Origin: Melampsora larici-populina 98AG31 | Lineage: Eukaryota > Basidiomycota > Pucciniomycetes > Pucciniales > Melampsoraceae | Direction: 5' to 3' | DNA length: 64,000 bases | Assembly (NCBI RefSeq): GCF_000204055.1 | Contig: NW_006768785.1 | Span: 655,958 to 719,957 of the forward strand | Shown here: piece by piece, positions 24,282 through 36,718 of the stretch | How positions within the stretch are numbered: position 1 is the stretch's first letter | Layout of the letters: every line of letters begins with the position of its first letter | Notes under the pieces: generated by a model | The model's database searches: none | The model's input: only the letters and a program-made list of their open reading frames with translations | Told to the model about the DNA's origin: nothing | Made by a program: the position numbers and the translations under genes

Positions 24282-27200
24282 TTCTTTTCCGATCAAGTGG
24301 ATTTATTAGAATCGAACAAACGGTCTTCGTTTCAAGATCTCACAAATCGAATTCACGACGTTGCAAGTGGGGTAGGTACTTACTTGCCTTGTAGCACTCC
24401 AGCAATCAACAGAACGATCACATCGATTGACGGGCAGTCTGTTATTTCGGAGACTACCCCTTTACCACCCAGATTCCAACCGGAAGCGACACCTGTTACA
24501 CCAACACCTTTAGGTAACATTTTAGATTACATTCAAGAGCCAGGTAGATTATTCTTTTACATTACTATAACATTCTATTTTTCAAATCAAATTTCCTAAT
24601 TTTTTTCTCTTTTTGTTCTGATTCTGAATTGCAGATCAAATAGCAGCAGTTCATCATTTGGAAAACCAGAGTAAGAGTTAATATCTTATTTTGTTTCTGT
24701 ATTTTTTTTACAATTGAAAACGAGATCTAACCATGTCTGATCGACCTCGTACACGTAGTGAATCAAGAAAACGTGCAAATCACCCAAGCGCAGGTACCGA
24801 GCGCCCCAGCGATCCCACCCGAGCGAGTGAAACAATCGGTCGAGGTTCAACCAATGGCGGTAGAACCAGCAAACGTGGCAGGTCAGCCACCTGAGGTAAG
24901 AGAAGGACCCCTCTCACCTCGACTCCATTACGAGCAAGTGCTGACTATCCTTTTGTAGGGCGTACCGACCGCGCCAGTGCTCCAACCACAAGTTCAGTTG
25001 GATCCAGAGGTATCGAACCTCTGGACTTCCCTCCGCACCCAGTATCTGAGATGGGAGGGGGCGAAGGCAATGGATCGAGCCTTACCCGACGCGAAGATAA
25101 TCTGGAAAGATTCCATCTTCAAAGCTCGTCAAGCCTGGAGGGACTGGGTATTCAAGTACCACTACTCGGACGAGGTAGTAGTCTTGGAGGTAGGCAAGTG
25201 GCTACGACCCGGGACCCAGCGATGGAGGCCACTATGGATCAATCCATTCGAGTTCAGGGAATTGAACGACGAGGAGATCCAACGCTTTCAACCTCAACAA
25301 GAAGAAACGATCCGACAATCGTTCCAACCATTGGGAGAACGACCGCAAGAAGAGATCCTCAATCTCCAACTCCGAAGCAGTCTTGAAAGCCCAGACCGCG
25401 ATGGGTCATTATCTGATCCGACAAGAGACCCGAGCTCGTTTCAACCACAACTAACTCTTGAAGATGAGAGACTAGTAAGTCTATTTCGTTCTATTATTGA
25501 TTGTGATCTAGTACAAACATGGACTGATCGTATCAATTCTGCTGTTCAACCAGTAGTGCATAGGTCAACAAAGGATAAAGAGTACATTGCTTATTTCAAT
25601 GAATGTGTGAAGAAGGTACATGATAATGTTAAAGTTGTGCATAGCAAAGTAGCTTATGGGTTAAATAACTATAACTCTATTTTGTCTGATCTTATTCACC
25701 ATCTTGAAATACAACACAATAAGTTAGTTAGTGAGAACAACAAGTGCCACAGTGAGTTGATTGAACTTCTTGACATCAAAAAGATTCCTCTAGACAAAGA
25801 ATCTTTAAGTGAGATGAGTAATTTAGTGAGTAATAAAGTACAAAAATTACTTGAAGAAAAACTTGAGCTCATACTAGAAAATAAGAAATTGAGCGTGAAA
25901 CAAGAACCTCACAATCTTGAAAAACTTTTCAATGCAAAACTTGATCAGAAATTTGATCAACTCTTTGAAAACTTGAGCAATAAATTAGAAGCAGGGATTA
26001 CACACAAAGATCTGCTTGAACAACAATTACAAGCAGAGAAAATTTTGCATTCTAGATTGGATCATCTAGAAAAATACCTTAAGGAAATGGATCACGAAGG
26101 TAGGATTCAAAGGGAAAAGATTTTGTCTGAAGTTATACAGATCAAAGAAGCTATCACGGCAAGTCCGTGTGTGGAAAAAATACAACCTGAGGTAGTAAAG
26201 CCACTGCCCTTTAGGAACTTTGGTAGAGGAAGTCTTTTGAGAAAGGACATTGAAATGACTGTTTCACCAGCAAAGGGGAAAAGCCCTGAGGATGTGAGAC
26301 ACTTACTCAGTGATCTTAAAGAACAGATTGCAGCTATCAAGCGTGAAGGGAGAGAACCCTCATTGGTAGTCAAAGAGAACAGTGAGGCACAGGAATACAA
26401 AGCGGCTATCAGCAAAGCTTTGCGCCGGGACTGGCCTAAAGACTGGCCCACATTTGATGGGGAAGGTGAATACAACCATCAAGAATTTATTGATTGGGTT
26501 GACAGAACGTCCAAAGCCATGCAAATGCCAGATGAACTTATTGTAGCTAAACTGGGCATTGTGTTCCAAGGAGTGGCCAGACAATGGTTCATAGATTTGT
26601 CAAAAGATGAAGATCTTCAGAACTGGGCGGAATGGAGAACAGCCATGCATGAAAGATTTGGGAATCAAGCGTGGAAGAATAAAATGCAAAAATTGTATAT
26701 GTCTGACCAGTTTATACCAAGGTCAAATGTAGATTGTGTTAAGTGGGCAAATAAACAGAAGCAGAGGGTGCAAGCCTTCCTACCTACAACCACACAAGAA
26801 GAGCTTGTTGGAAAAGTATTGTGGCAGTTACCAGGAAGCATGAGGATTTTTGTCACAAGCATAATCAAAGAGCCAGCCAGATGGACTGACTTTTTGCTTG
26901 CTTTAGAGGACATTTGCAAGACATTGTCAGAAAGAAGGAATATCCAAGCAGTAAACAAGGGTAGACCCTTTATTCCAAGGACAGCTGAACCTCTGACCAA
27001 CAGCAGTACCAGAGCAACTGTTGGATCAACTGACAAGAAAGGCGGTAAAGCATGTCACACATGTGGGAGCACGGATCCTACACATGTGTGGAAAACTTGT
27101 AAAGGTAAACACAAAGCTATAAATGAGGTTGATAATGAGGAGACACATGATCAAGACATTGCAGAAGTAGCCATGGAATTTGTGGAATATGTTAGCGACG

Positions 27201-30200
27201 AAGAAGATATCTTTGGGTTACTGCAGGACGGAGAAGTAGAAGTCATTGAAAGTAACTTTTGCACTGCTGTAGACATTTCTCAGTTACAAGCAGAAGCGGA
27301 CATGCCCATAATTGGCCATACCAAAGATGGTATTCAACACATCTCAGATGCTAAGTTGCTCAAATCAAAACCATCAGCAGGACGAGCTCACACATTGGGT
27401 TTCCATAGTCTAACAAGAGTGATTGTGGAAGGTGTGGAGGCAGAGATGCTTTTGGACAGCGGAGCATCTTGTTCTGTGGTGGGGAGCATTTATTTGGGTA
27501 CCATTGTACCTGATTGGAGACATAAACTTATGCCATGCAATGATAACATGAAATTCTCCGGATGTGGGGGAAGTCTATTTCCTCTAGGTGTTATCAACTT
27601 GAAAGCAATATTTCCTCATAAACAAGGAGGAGTCCGCATTGACGCAGAGTTTGTTGTCATGGAAAATTCACACACAAAGTATTTCATCCTTGGAGATGAT
27701 TACCTTGGGGCATATGGTATTGATATTTTTCACAGTAGGGAGAATTATTTTACCATAGGAAATGATGTCAAGAAAAAGAAGTTTGGACTACCACTCCAAC
27801 GACCAATTTTAGCAGGTCTGAGGGTCACTCAGTCGGAAGACCAGCCTGAAATTGAACCTGTGGGGACGCAGCTTTCCCAAATGCAAAAAGTTGAAGAAGG
27901 TATCAAAGAAGCAGCTTTCTCACCTAATCATGAGCTGGAACAGAAAGGGAAGTTTGTCAAGCTGATCCACGAGTATTGTAAAGAATTTGGGCTTGGAGAT
28001 TCCCCTTTAGGAAGCATTAAACACCATCCAGTCCATGTTCAACTTAATATTGAGAAGCCTTACCCACCTATTCTACGGAAAGCGGCTTATCCAGCTAGCC
28101 CTAGGAATAGAGTAGAGATTGAGAAGCATATTGAAGAGTTGCTGCAGTATGGAGTAATCCGTAAAGTAGGAGAAGATGAAGAAGTGGATATAACTACACC
28201 AGTCATAATAGCCTGGCATAATGGCAAATCAAGGCTGTGTGGTGATTTTAGAGCTTTGAACACGTATACAGTGCCAGACAGATACCCGCTTCCTCGTATT
28301 GAGTATGCGCTCACGAACCTTGGAAAAGCTTTATATATTACACTGATGGATGTAATGAAAGGTTTCCATCAAAATATAGTAGCAGAGGACAGCAGAAAAT
28401 TCCTTAGAATTATTTGTTACCTGGGTATCTTTGAGTATTTGCAAATGCCATTTGGAATAAAGAATGCACCAGCGTTTTTCCAAAGAATGATGGACATAGA
28501 GTTTTCCCAAGAATTAAGGGAAGGATGGGTCATCATATATATAGACGATATCATCATCTTTCATGATAATTGGGAAGATCATATCAAAGGAGTTGAGAGG
28601 ATCCTACAGAAGGTAAGACAGATGGGTATGACTATCTCCCTTAAGAAGAGTCATTTTGGTTTTAACAGTGTGAAAGCTTTAGGCCATATTGTGTCTGGGT
28701 TATGGATTGCCATTGACCAGAACAGAGTGGCGGCGGTTCTGAATAAACAATGCCCACAAAATATTAGTGAACTGCAGGCCTTTTTGGGATTTGCAAGCTA
28801 CTATAGGAATTACTTGCAAGATTACGGAAAAATCTCCAGTAGTCTATACAAACTTTTAGGCAAAGGTGTTGCGTTTGAAATGACCAAGGAAAGGACAGAG
28901 GTATGGGCCACTATTAAACAGATGATTAGCAGTGCTCCACTATTATTGCAACCGGATTTCACTAAACCTTTCAAAGTCTATGTAGATGCTTCTTTTGACG
29001 GTCTAGGTGCAGCGCTTCATCAATCCAGGATCATTAACGGAAAGTTGCAAGAGGGACCAATTGTGTTCATATCACGCAAACTGAAAGACAGTGAAACCAG
29101 ATATGGGTCTCCACAACTTGAAGCTCTGGGATTAGTCTGGGCGCTTGAGAAACTCCACTATTATTTGGATGGAGCGTACTTTGAGGTCATCACTGACTGT
29201 ACAGGAGTCAGGTCTTCGATGAATATCAAAACTCCAAATAGGCATATGCTAAGATGGATGCTTGCAATCCAGGAATACCGGCCTTATATGACCATCACAC
29301 ATAGACCTGGAAAAATGCACAACAATGCAGATGGATTGAGCAGAATGGCTTTACCCAATGACGAATCCAATCCAGCATGGGAACCTGAGGAGGTAGAACT
29401 TGACATCCCGGTGATGGGGTTGAGTTTAGCTGGGCTTAGTGATGAATTTTTTGAAGAAATTCAGAAGAGTTATCATGATGATCCCAATACAACGAAGTTG
29501 ATTAAGATCATGAGCCAGGATAAAATAGATATGTCTTTAGTTACCAGTTTGGATTCTCCATGGAAAGAACTTTATGCTGAAGGGAAATTCTCTTTGCAGT
29601 CTGGATTGCTCTATTACAGAGAAAAGCATACCTCTGTGATAGTCCTTGTGGATAAAGCTCATAAAGAACAAGTACTCAAAGTATGCCACGATGAGATACT
29701 TGCAGGACACATGGGCAAAGACAAAACACTGGAAAAAGTTTGTACTACAGCATGGTGGATCAAGAGAAACCTTGATACAAAACTGTATGTTACCAGCTGT
29801 GAAAGATGCCAGAAAGCTAACAAAGCTACCGGAAAGAGGTATGGCCTTTTGCAACACATCCAAGAGCCAACATACCCATGGGAGATAATTAACATGGATT
29901 TTGTGACAGCGTTGCCACCAGCAGGAGTAGAGAACTATAATGCTTGCCTAGTTATTGTTGATAGATTTTCAAGACGGGCCAGATTTCTGCCGTGTTACAA
30001 GGAGTCCGCAGCAATGGATATTGCGCTTCTATTTTGGGAAAGACTGATTAGTGATGTGGGACTTCCAAGAGTCATCATCAGTGATAGAGATCCAAAGTTT
30101 ACTTCAGAATTTTGGAGAGGACTTTACAGTCTAATGGGGACCAAATTAGCATTCTCTACCGCACACCACCCACAAACAGACGGGCTTGCAGAGAAAATGA

Positions 30201-31012
30201 TTCAGACCTTATCAGAAATGGTAAGAAGGTATTGTGCGTTTGGCCTCGAATACAAAGACAAAGACGGGATTACACATGACTGGAAGAGTTTACTGCCTGC
30301 TTTGGAGATAGCTTACAACAGCAGTATACACAGTAGCACAAAAAAGAGTCCTTTTGAAGTGGAAAGAGGGTTCTGCCCTAGACTTCCCAGGGACAAATTT
30401 TGGAGTAGGGATGTGGATATTCACCCTACCTCTTTAAGTTTTGCAACGATGCTAAATAGAGCAAGGGAATATGCTGCTAGGTGTGTCAGAGAGTCAGTAG
30501 AATACAACAAAGAGAGATGGGATAAGTCGCATCAAGAACCTGAATTTTCTGTTGGGGAACAAGTCCTGCTTTCCACTGTAAATTTCAACAATATCCAGGG
30601 ACCTAAAAAATTACGAGATCAATTTGTGGGACCTTTTGTGATATCAAAACTAGTTGACACAAATGCAGTTGAATTGATATTACATGGCGAGTTAGAAAGG
30701 AGGCATCCTGTGTTTCCAGTGTCCTTGATTAAGAAGTACACTCCACCTGGGGCTAGTGATATTAGACAAACAAACACAGTACCAGTAGTGGTCATACCTC
30801 CGTATGAGCCAGAAGGAGAGAAAAAATTTCTAAAGATACTTAAAGATAAAAGGGTCAAAGACAAGGACGGTAAGGACACCATCTTATACCTGGTGAGATA
30901 TAAAGGTAAAGGAGCGGATGGAGACAAATGGCTCCCAGGGGATAAAGTACCTAACTCAAAAGTGACTCTTAGAGCTTTTAGAGCAGCTAAGAGGGATACA
31001 GCAATTCATTAG
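24282..31012 (+). CDS. Gag-Pol polyprotein of the chromovirus
   Basis: Four exons read in phase: about 24282-24543, 24635-24670, 24759-24895 and 24959-31012. The last holds an unbroken frame of about 2018 codons. The 5' limit is uncertain and no ATG was fixed for exon 1. Residue numbers below count from 24977. There is a coiled-coil-like region (200-470), a capsid-like region starting WPTFDGEGEYNHQEF (490-650), a zinc knuckle CHTC...H....C (~690) and aspartic protease LLDSGAS (~826) with ILGDDYLG. RT carries YIDD (~1188), and RNase H carries VYVDAS (~1336). Integrase has an HHCC finger and a D-D-E core (NMDFV, IISDRD, then E about 36 residues on). A chromodomain-like end (YLVRYKGKG...WLPG) closes the protein. 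All catalytic motifs are present. Gag and Pol are fused in one frame. Confidence 0.93.
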
Positions 31013-31028
31013 AAGGATAACCTTCTCT

Positions 31029-31040
31029 GGTGGTGGGGAA
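31029..31040 (+). promoter_or_regulatory. Polypurine tract
   Basis: GGTGGTGGGGAA lies immediately before the 3' LTR. It is the expected plus-strand priming site. Confidence 0.75.
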
Positions 31041-31794
31041 TGTCAGCCCTGAGCCCTGTGTACAGGACCACGGACTAACAAACACACATGTAAATATATG
31101 TAATACATATGTAAATAATATGTAAATATATGAAACTTGTTTAAAACCATAAGAATTACAACTCATGGCTCAGTTTCAAGAGTCACTTAAGTAACAAGAC
31201 TTACTATGACTTAACCTCATAGTAAACCTAACCCAAACCTAACTCAAAAGAAAAGAAAACCTAAGCGCCAACCACAAGTTGACGCCTAGTTCTGGAATAT
31301 ATAAACCCCTCTTCTTCCCACTCTGGAAGAAGAACAACATATTATCATACCACAACTCATCATCACATTTTACTTGATTCTTTACCAAGAATATTGAGTA
31401 TAGTGATTCAGTTGTATCTTGATTATTATAGTTCTACTTCTTATTCAGGTTATTGTAAAACCTCAAGTAGTGTTCTGAGCTGGTGGGATCAATAGCTAAC
31501 AGAACAAGCTTGGAATTTACAAAGGGTTCCTCTTTAAAAGAGTCTAAAGTACCCCGCGGCACCTCTGAATCCTCAGAGTCTAAAGTACTGCAGGCTCCAG
31601 AGTTGTAAGATCAACCAGAGCTCAGAGTAAGATCCTTAGAGGGATTACTCAGCCATCCCACTGGCATCAAATCCTCTCCTTAGAGGTCAATTAACTGCAG
31701 TCTTCACTTGGGTGTACCAGTGAAGACTTCTTACTAGTCTTTTACACACTTCTTTTTAGTGAAGAGTCAGCCAGTCTGTAGCTGACCCCTCACA
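31041..31794 (+). repeat. 3' LTR (754 bp)
   Basis: Same ends as the 5' LTR. It carries a 36-bp segment containing CCCCGCGGCACCTCTG between two copies of AGAGTCTAAAGTAC, where the 5' LTR has one copy. It also carries about 20 extra bases (CTCAAAAGAAAAGAAAAC region) near 31240. Confidence 0.95.
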
Positions 31795-31799
31795 AGCTC

Positions 31800-33165
31800 A
31801 GTGAAATGGACTTGGGGATGATCAAGTACCACATACATGAGTCATTTGCAAAGACTGTTCATGCACTAATAAATTGAGAACAACAAAAAAAAAACACTGA
31901 CAAATTTTGAACTTATCACCTTTTCTGATAATGGTCTATAGTCTAGGACCAAAACTGCTCAGCAAAGAAACCCTCCATCATGTGATTCACAACAAGACCT
32001 TCGGAATTTTGAACGATCAGAGTTTTAAGCGAGAAAAAGACTAAACACTGATAACACTTTCTTCTGATTTTCTTTATTCTACGACTAACCAACAAACTAT
32101 CTTGCTAACACTTCAACAAAACAATAACAATCCTGAAAAACACAAACAGTAGAATAAGAGATAAGAAGACACAAAGAAGAAATAACCCTCCTTTTTGCAG
32201 AAAGTCTGCCCTTTACTCAAACCTATTTAAAACCTATGTAAGTTTCTCTTTTTGCCTTTGTCTTGACTCTTTTATCAAGTTATTTTATCTTCATTTTCAT
32301 ATCTTAATTTGTTTGTGTTTGGTTTGTTTTAGGTCCTTCCGATGAATATCGATGCTTGGACAACCCCCAGTTTGATCCAGGTGTTTCAAGTCATGCCACC
32401 GTTCATTACCATCCCATCTCCTTTGATTAATTGTTTTATAATCCTTTCAAATATTTGTGATTTTATTTTCCTTATTCAATTGATCTGTCCTTGCTTTCTT
32501 TCAGGTCCTCTCAATCCAAATTGATGCTGGGACAACCCCCATCTTGATCCAGGTGTTTCAAGTCTTGCCGCCGTCCGTTACCATTCCATCTCCTTTCATC
32601 AGTTGCTCTAATTTTTTTTAAGTGATTTCCCAATCTGACCACCTTGAGGCTCAACAGGTGAAACAAATATAATAAAATACATAACTTACCATTTCCTTAT
32701 CTCGACTTATCTTTCTCCTGTGATAAATTAGGATCAATTCTTCTAAACTTAGTTTGAAGCTGTATGACTTTGTTGAGTTGGAATGATGTACTTAGTGTTT
32801 CAGTAAATGTTGAGAAAAAATAAACCAAGATATGTGAATTAAGACATGTGATCTCAAAGAACAAACTTGCACCTGTTGATTAGAATCTCAAGCAAAGTCT
32901 TGAGGCTATTAACGTGAGGACCACTGCCTGATAATTGAAAGCAACTTGAGCCAAAGCATTTTTTATAGAAATGGCTATATAAAAGAACATGTGGATGAAT
33001 TTGATCACAACAACAATAGACAGGAATACCTACCAAGACATTTCACTTCATGGAACAAAACATGACTAAAGCAGAAGCTTTAATAGGCTAAAATCAAGAG
33101 ACATATACAAGAAGCTGATTCTTCCTATGAGTCCAGCAATCAACACGGTGGAAAAGATGTTTGTA
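31800..33165. other. No intact gene; contains an exon-like duplication
   Basis: Mostly AT-rich non-coding sequence. The only notable structure is the duplicated segment at 32330-32612, listed separately. A short minus frame at 32854-33036 is unassigned. Confidence 0.4.
32330..32612 (+). repeat. Duplicated exon-like segment (two ~110-bp copies)
   Basis: Copies at about 32330-32440 and 32503-32612 share GACAACCCCC, TTGATCCAGGTGTTTCAAGT, TTACCAT and CCATCTCCTTT. Each is preceded by a pyrimidine tract and AG|GTCCT. The first copy reads DEYRCLDNPQFDPGVSSHA in one frame. The same frame in the second has a TGA (NPN-stop-CWDNPHLDPGVSS). They look like a duplicated exon of an unidentified gene, the second copy decayed. 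Confidence 0.55.
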
Positions 33166-33982
33166 CAGTCAACTCTCTCTAAGCTGGTCTCCCTGTAAAT
33201 GCATAATTCCCTAAGTGCACGAGATTTGGTTCTGCCATTTTTGGCGGCACAAAAAAAGGGCTAAGTGCATAAAACCCCTTCACTGCATACTGCATAAGGT
33301 TCTGAGCCACTGTAAGAGGACCCCGGAAAGCTCCAGGGGAGCTATCCAACGTAAAATGTATGGATTGAGGGTCAAAAAAATCACTGACGTACCGATGAAA
33401 AAGGTCTTTTTTGGTCTTTTTTGACCCAAAACCACATTTTCCAAATTTGGACCTACCAACGTGAGAGGTATGGTTTTGTCTTGGGTCGACAAAAAAGCCC
33501 AAAAACACACTCTTTTGCACATGCATACCGACCAAAACAAATGGATTGGTCTCCTGGGAGATTTTTCACAATTAGGTCGTATAGGTTTCCTGGAGCTTTC
33601 TGGGGTCCTACTGTAAGCCCATTAATGTGCATAAATGGCATACAATATTCTCAAGAGGGGGACCAAGAAGAAATGATTTCCTGCATGTTATGCAATTTTT
33701 GTTTGTGTTTGCTTGATATTTCATGCAAGTCTTTTCCATCTGATTGAAATGAAATACGCATGTTATGTATGGAACTATATTTATTTCAAAATTTGAACAC
33801 CAGAGCCCTCTAGCGGCAAATTTACATGCAATTAGAGGGGCAATTCCTCTAACCGCACTATTTCATGCAGTTAGAGGGTTATATACTATCATGCACTTAA
33901 AGAGAGAAGGTCCCTAAGTGAATATTTTAACAGCATACAATTTCCACCCTCACATGTGTATGCACTTAAAGAGAGTTGACTG
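33166..33982. mobile_element. 817-bp Pogo/Tc1-like MITE with TA target
   Basis: The ends are CAGTCAACTCTCTCTAAG and, inverted, CAGTCAACTCTCTTTAAG. They are flanked by TA at 33164-33165 and 33983-33984. An internal inverted pair (AGGACCCCGGAAAGCTCCAG near 33320 and CCTGGAGCTTTCTGGGGTCC near 33590) makes the centre foldable. No transposase is encoded. The overlapping frames on both strands are a by-product of the inverted structure. Confidence 0.8.
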
Positions 33983-33984
33983 TA

Positions 33985-34865
33985 TCACAAAAGAATTATG
34001 AATTTAAAAGTTTTTAGCTTGATGTGAATCCTTTGTAGCCCATTCACCAATTGCAAATGAGCAATTATATCTTCTTGATTCACAGATTTCATTTGATGGC
34101 CTTTCACCTGGAAAACTAACAATTTCAATTGGTGATCCACATTTTAAATTTTTTTGCAACATCCTTGCACCTAAAAGTACTCTAATGGATGTATGCTTTT
34201 CTGGACTGTAAGTATCAAACTGCATCTGATACTCTGAATTCAATGATTGCAGTGATTAACAACTGAGTTCAAGAACATTTCCACCTAATGATGGTTCATT
34301 GTATTGTCACCACTTGCATCCTTGAACATGGTGTTTTGATGGTAAGTATGTTGGATCTTGGAGGTGCAAGGATCAGAAAGTGTGTAACACCTCAAATGAA
34401 CCTCTCAGTGCATATAGGATTGTGAAGAAAGAGGGACGGTGGTATTACTGGTAATTGTGTTTCAATGTATCATGTTTTGGTATTTTGCCTGGCAAAGATT
34501 GTTTTGGTGGATACTCAGGGGTAGAATGAAAGGCAATCAAAGCTGCATTGCAATCAAGCGTTCTCACGTGTTTGTTGTCGGCCTAATAAAATCAGAATGA
34601 TACAGTTTTGATGTTCCTTTCTGTGAGGAATCAAAGGTAATGTGTAATATCACAATGCTGTGTTGTACTCAAGTGTGAAAACCAACAAGAATAGTTGATG
34701 AGTGCATGAAATCTGGGTGCCCTTGAGCATCCTTAATTTATCACATGATATCAGTACATGGGGCTGGAGACTAACAGGTTTGTGAGGATGTTATGAAAAT
34801 TGGGCAGTACAAGTAGACTGATTAGATCATTGGTAAACTTAACAAGGTTCAATCACAGATGGTGG
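33985..34865. other. Spacer with one coding-like minus segment
   Basis: Apart from the fragment at 34004-34243, no gene or repeat is recognised. Confidence 0.4.
34004..34243 (-). CDS. Unassigned coding-like fragment
   Basis: The minus strand reads YQMQFDTYSPEKHTSIRVLL, GARMLQKNLKCGSPIEIVSF and ends near 34004. A second frame starting at about 34115 reads VKGHQMKSVNQEDIIAHLQL, so the two may be joined by a shift or splice near TTTCCAG. The composition is protein-like, but I recognise no family. It is likely another gene relic. Confidence 0.3.
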   Translation of the reverse strand: MNSEYQMQFDTYSPEKHTSIRVLLGARMLQKNLKCGSPIEIVSFPGERPSNEICESRRYNCSFAIGEWATKDSHQAKNF

Positions 34866-34873
34866 CTATAATG

Positions 34874-35186
34874 TAGGGCTGCGACCCGACCCTGAGAGTT
34901 CAGGGCCTGCCCCGGGGCCAAATTCGACCCTGAGTGAGCCCGATGACCTCTGGGAACAGCTCAGGGCCAACCAGGGCCTGTTTTAGACCAGTGTGAAGAC
35001 ATTTTTGTGGCGTAAACAGGGTTGGCGCCCCACCAGGTTGGGCACCTGAGCTGCTCGAAGGGCCCACAGGGGCATACTTAACTGCCATTGAGCCAAATTT
35101 AGATGCCCCAGGGCGCGTCCAGTCAGCTCTGTGGAAGTCATCGGGAAGAGTGGGCTGGGCAGGGCCGGGTCCGGGTCACAGCCCTG
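34874..35186. mobile_element. 313-bp hAT-type MITE
   Basis: The ends are TAGGGCTGCGACCCG and, inverted, CAGGGCTGTGACCCG. They are flanked by a perfect 8-bp duplication CTATAATG (34866-34873 and 35187-35194). An 8-bp target with a YAGGGCTG terminus is typical of hAT elements. The interior is GC-rich and non-coding. Confidence 0.85.
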
Positions 35187-35194
35187 CTATAATG

Positions 35195-35843
35195 TATCAT
35201 GGCTGTTGTGAAACTGATATCAGTGCGGAAGTCCAAGGACTCTCTTGGGAAGGAGCTGTGCGGCGCCCGCCACTGGTAGGGGCTAGTATCTCCTTATGTG
35301 TGAAGCTACCATCAACGGAGTGTATCAACCTTGCAAACACCACAGGGTATCAACCTTTCATGCTGTCCGCATTGCAATTGAAAATATTCAATGAGTCAAA
35401 CAATTTTAGCTGACAATGCATGGTGTGCAACCCTGATCATTTGTCTGATGTAACAAATTATCACTTGTTATTGGCGCAACCAGAGGGTGGCCAGGTTTAT
35501 TGCGGATATGTATACCTCTTGAATTTGTACATGGTTTGTGTGATCTGGTTGGATTCAATGTGCACCATCAACGACTGGTTCCCTCTTTCAATCCCCTGTT
35601 GGTTGTCTGTCTGTGGTTTGGTGTTGTCCCCCAAAGTTGTCACCTTATGACAGCCTTTTACAATACATCATTGGATTGATCCAGGAGGCACAGCTATAGT
35701 ATTCAGACATTAATGGTTGGTTTCTGCACATTTTTGCGTATAAGCATGTTAATGTTGCCCCCATCAATATAATCATGCAGATCATCTTATCTGTCAGTCA
35801 CCTGGGAGCTCAACTACGGGCTTGTTAAAGTGGGTGTGATATA
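35195..35843. other. No gene recognised
   Basis: Plus-strand frames at 35150-35413 and 35420-35650 have no motif. They may be decayed Helitron sequence upstream of the Rep relic, but this is not demonstrable. Confidence 0.3.
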
Positions 35844-36718
35844 GATGCAGATATTGTGTATCAATTTCAGCAAATCATATCTCAACATAATGCCTATGCT
35901 TGTGTCTTCAAATCAGCAGCTGAAATAAGTAACAACAAAGATGAGCACCCTGGGACATTACATATCAAAACAGTCGTGGCTCCAGGTACTGATCACCGCA
36001 GGTACAACAATCCTACCTGTCATGAGAGAGTGTGATGGTCAAATCGGAGCTTGCCAATGTGATATTGTACTTTGGCGCAAAACTGGCAATATCCCAATTG
36101 TATTTGAACTTCACACTGCATAATTTACTTCAAGATACCCTTTATTGTTTCTACATGGCTTGCAGATGTGGCACAATGTTTATTCCAACCCTACCACTTC
36201 CAGTATGGGGTTTCATTTTCTATGTATTGAATCTAATTAAACTGCAACCTAACATTGGTAGCAATCTTTGCTGTTATTCAGATGATGGTGGCAAAGTGAC
36301 TAACTTGCAATGGTTTGCGTACCTGCTGTTTCAACGTCCTGAATACTCTGTTATCCTAGCATCCGGCCGCCTATTCCAAGAGTTTGCTGTAGATATGTAC
36401 GTTTGCGTAGAACATTTGCGGTTACAGTATTTGTGTTTCCATCAAAAAGAGATATGCACTGAAGTTTATAGCAGAGCCGTGGAAGCGTTGGGCAACAAGC
36501 TAGACAATGAAGTTGTGGGTAGGAGAGTTGTACTACCGTCTTCATTTATTGGCGGCCCCAGAAATATGCAACAGCTGTACCAGGATTTGACAAGTCTTGT
36601 GGCAGAATTTGGTAATCCAAGCTTGTTCATTACTATGACAGCTAACCCTGATTGGCCCAAAATATTGGATGCATTGCAGGATTTTCAAACACCAACTGAT
36701 TGTCCAAATAATGACACA
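35844..36718 (+). pseudogene. Helitron replication initiator (Helitron-like N domain), broken
   Basis: Helitron Rep proteins drive rolling-circle transposition. The first segment, DADIVYQFQQIISQHNAYAC to TDHRRYNNPTCHE, matches the start of the Helitron-like N domain and ends at a TGA near 36032. Another frame then gives DIVLWRKTGNIPIVFELHTA. The third and longest segment reads RLFQEFAVDMYVCVEHLRLQ, GRRVVLPSSFIGGPRNMQQL and NPSLFITMTANPDWPKILDA, the most conserved part of the domain. At least two frameshifts separate the segments. The HUH nuclease and helicase parts are absent: similarity stops at 36718, where a Tourist-type MITE fragment begins. Confidence 0.8.

Larger units (their letters stand above)
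21969..31794 (+). mobile_element. Complete Ty3/gypsy chromovirus LTR retrotransposon
   Basis: The element is bounded by two LTRs that start TGTCAGCCCTGAG and end CCCCTCACA, and is flanked by a perfect 5-bp target duplication AGCTC (21964-21968 and 31795-31799). Inside are a primer-binding site, a structured leader, one Gag-Pol gene and a polypurine tract. Domain order is Gag, protease, RT, RNase H, integrase, chromodomain, the order of Ty3/gypsy chromoviruses. The chromodomain is expected to guide integration toward marked chromatin. The long frame is unbroken and the LTRs differ by only a few substitutions and two indels, so the copy is young and possibly competent. Confidence 0.95.

Noticed and set aside
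33179..33747. Overlapping frames of about 60-120 codons on both strands
   Set aside because: They are mirror products of the inverted repeats in the Pogo-like MITE and have no domain.
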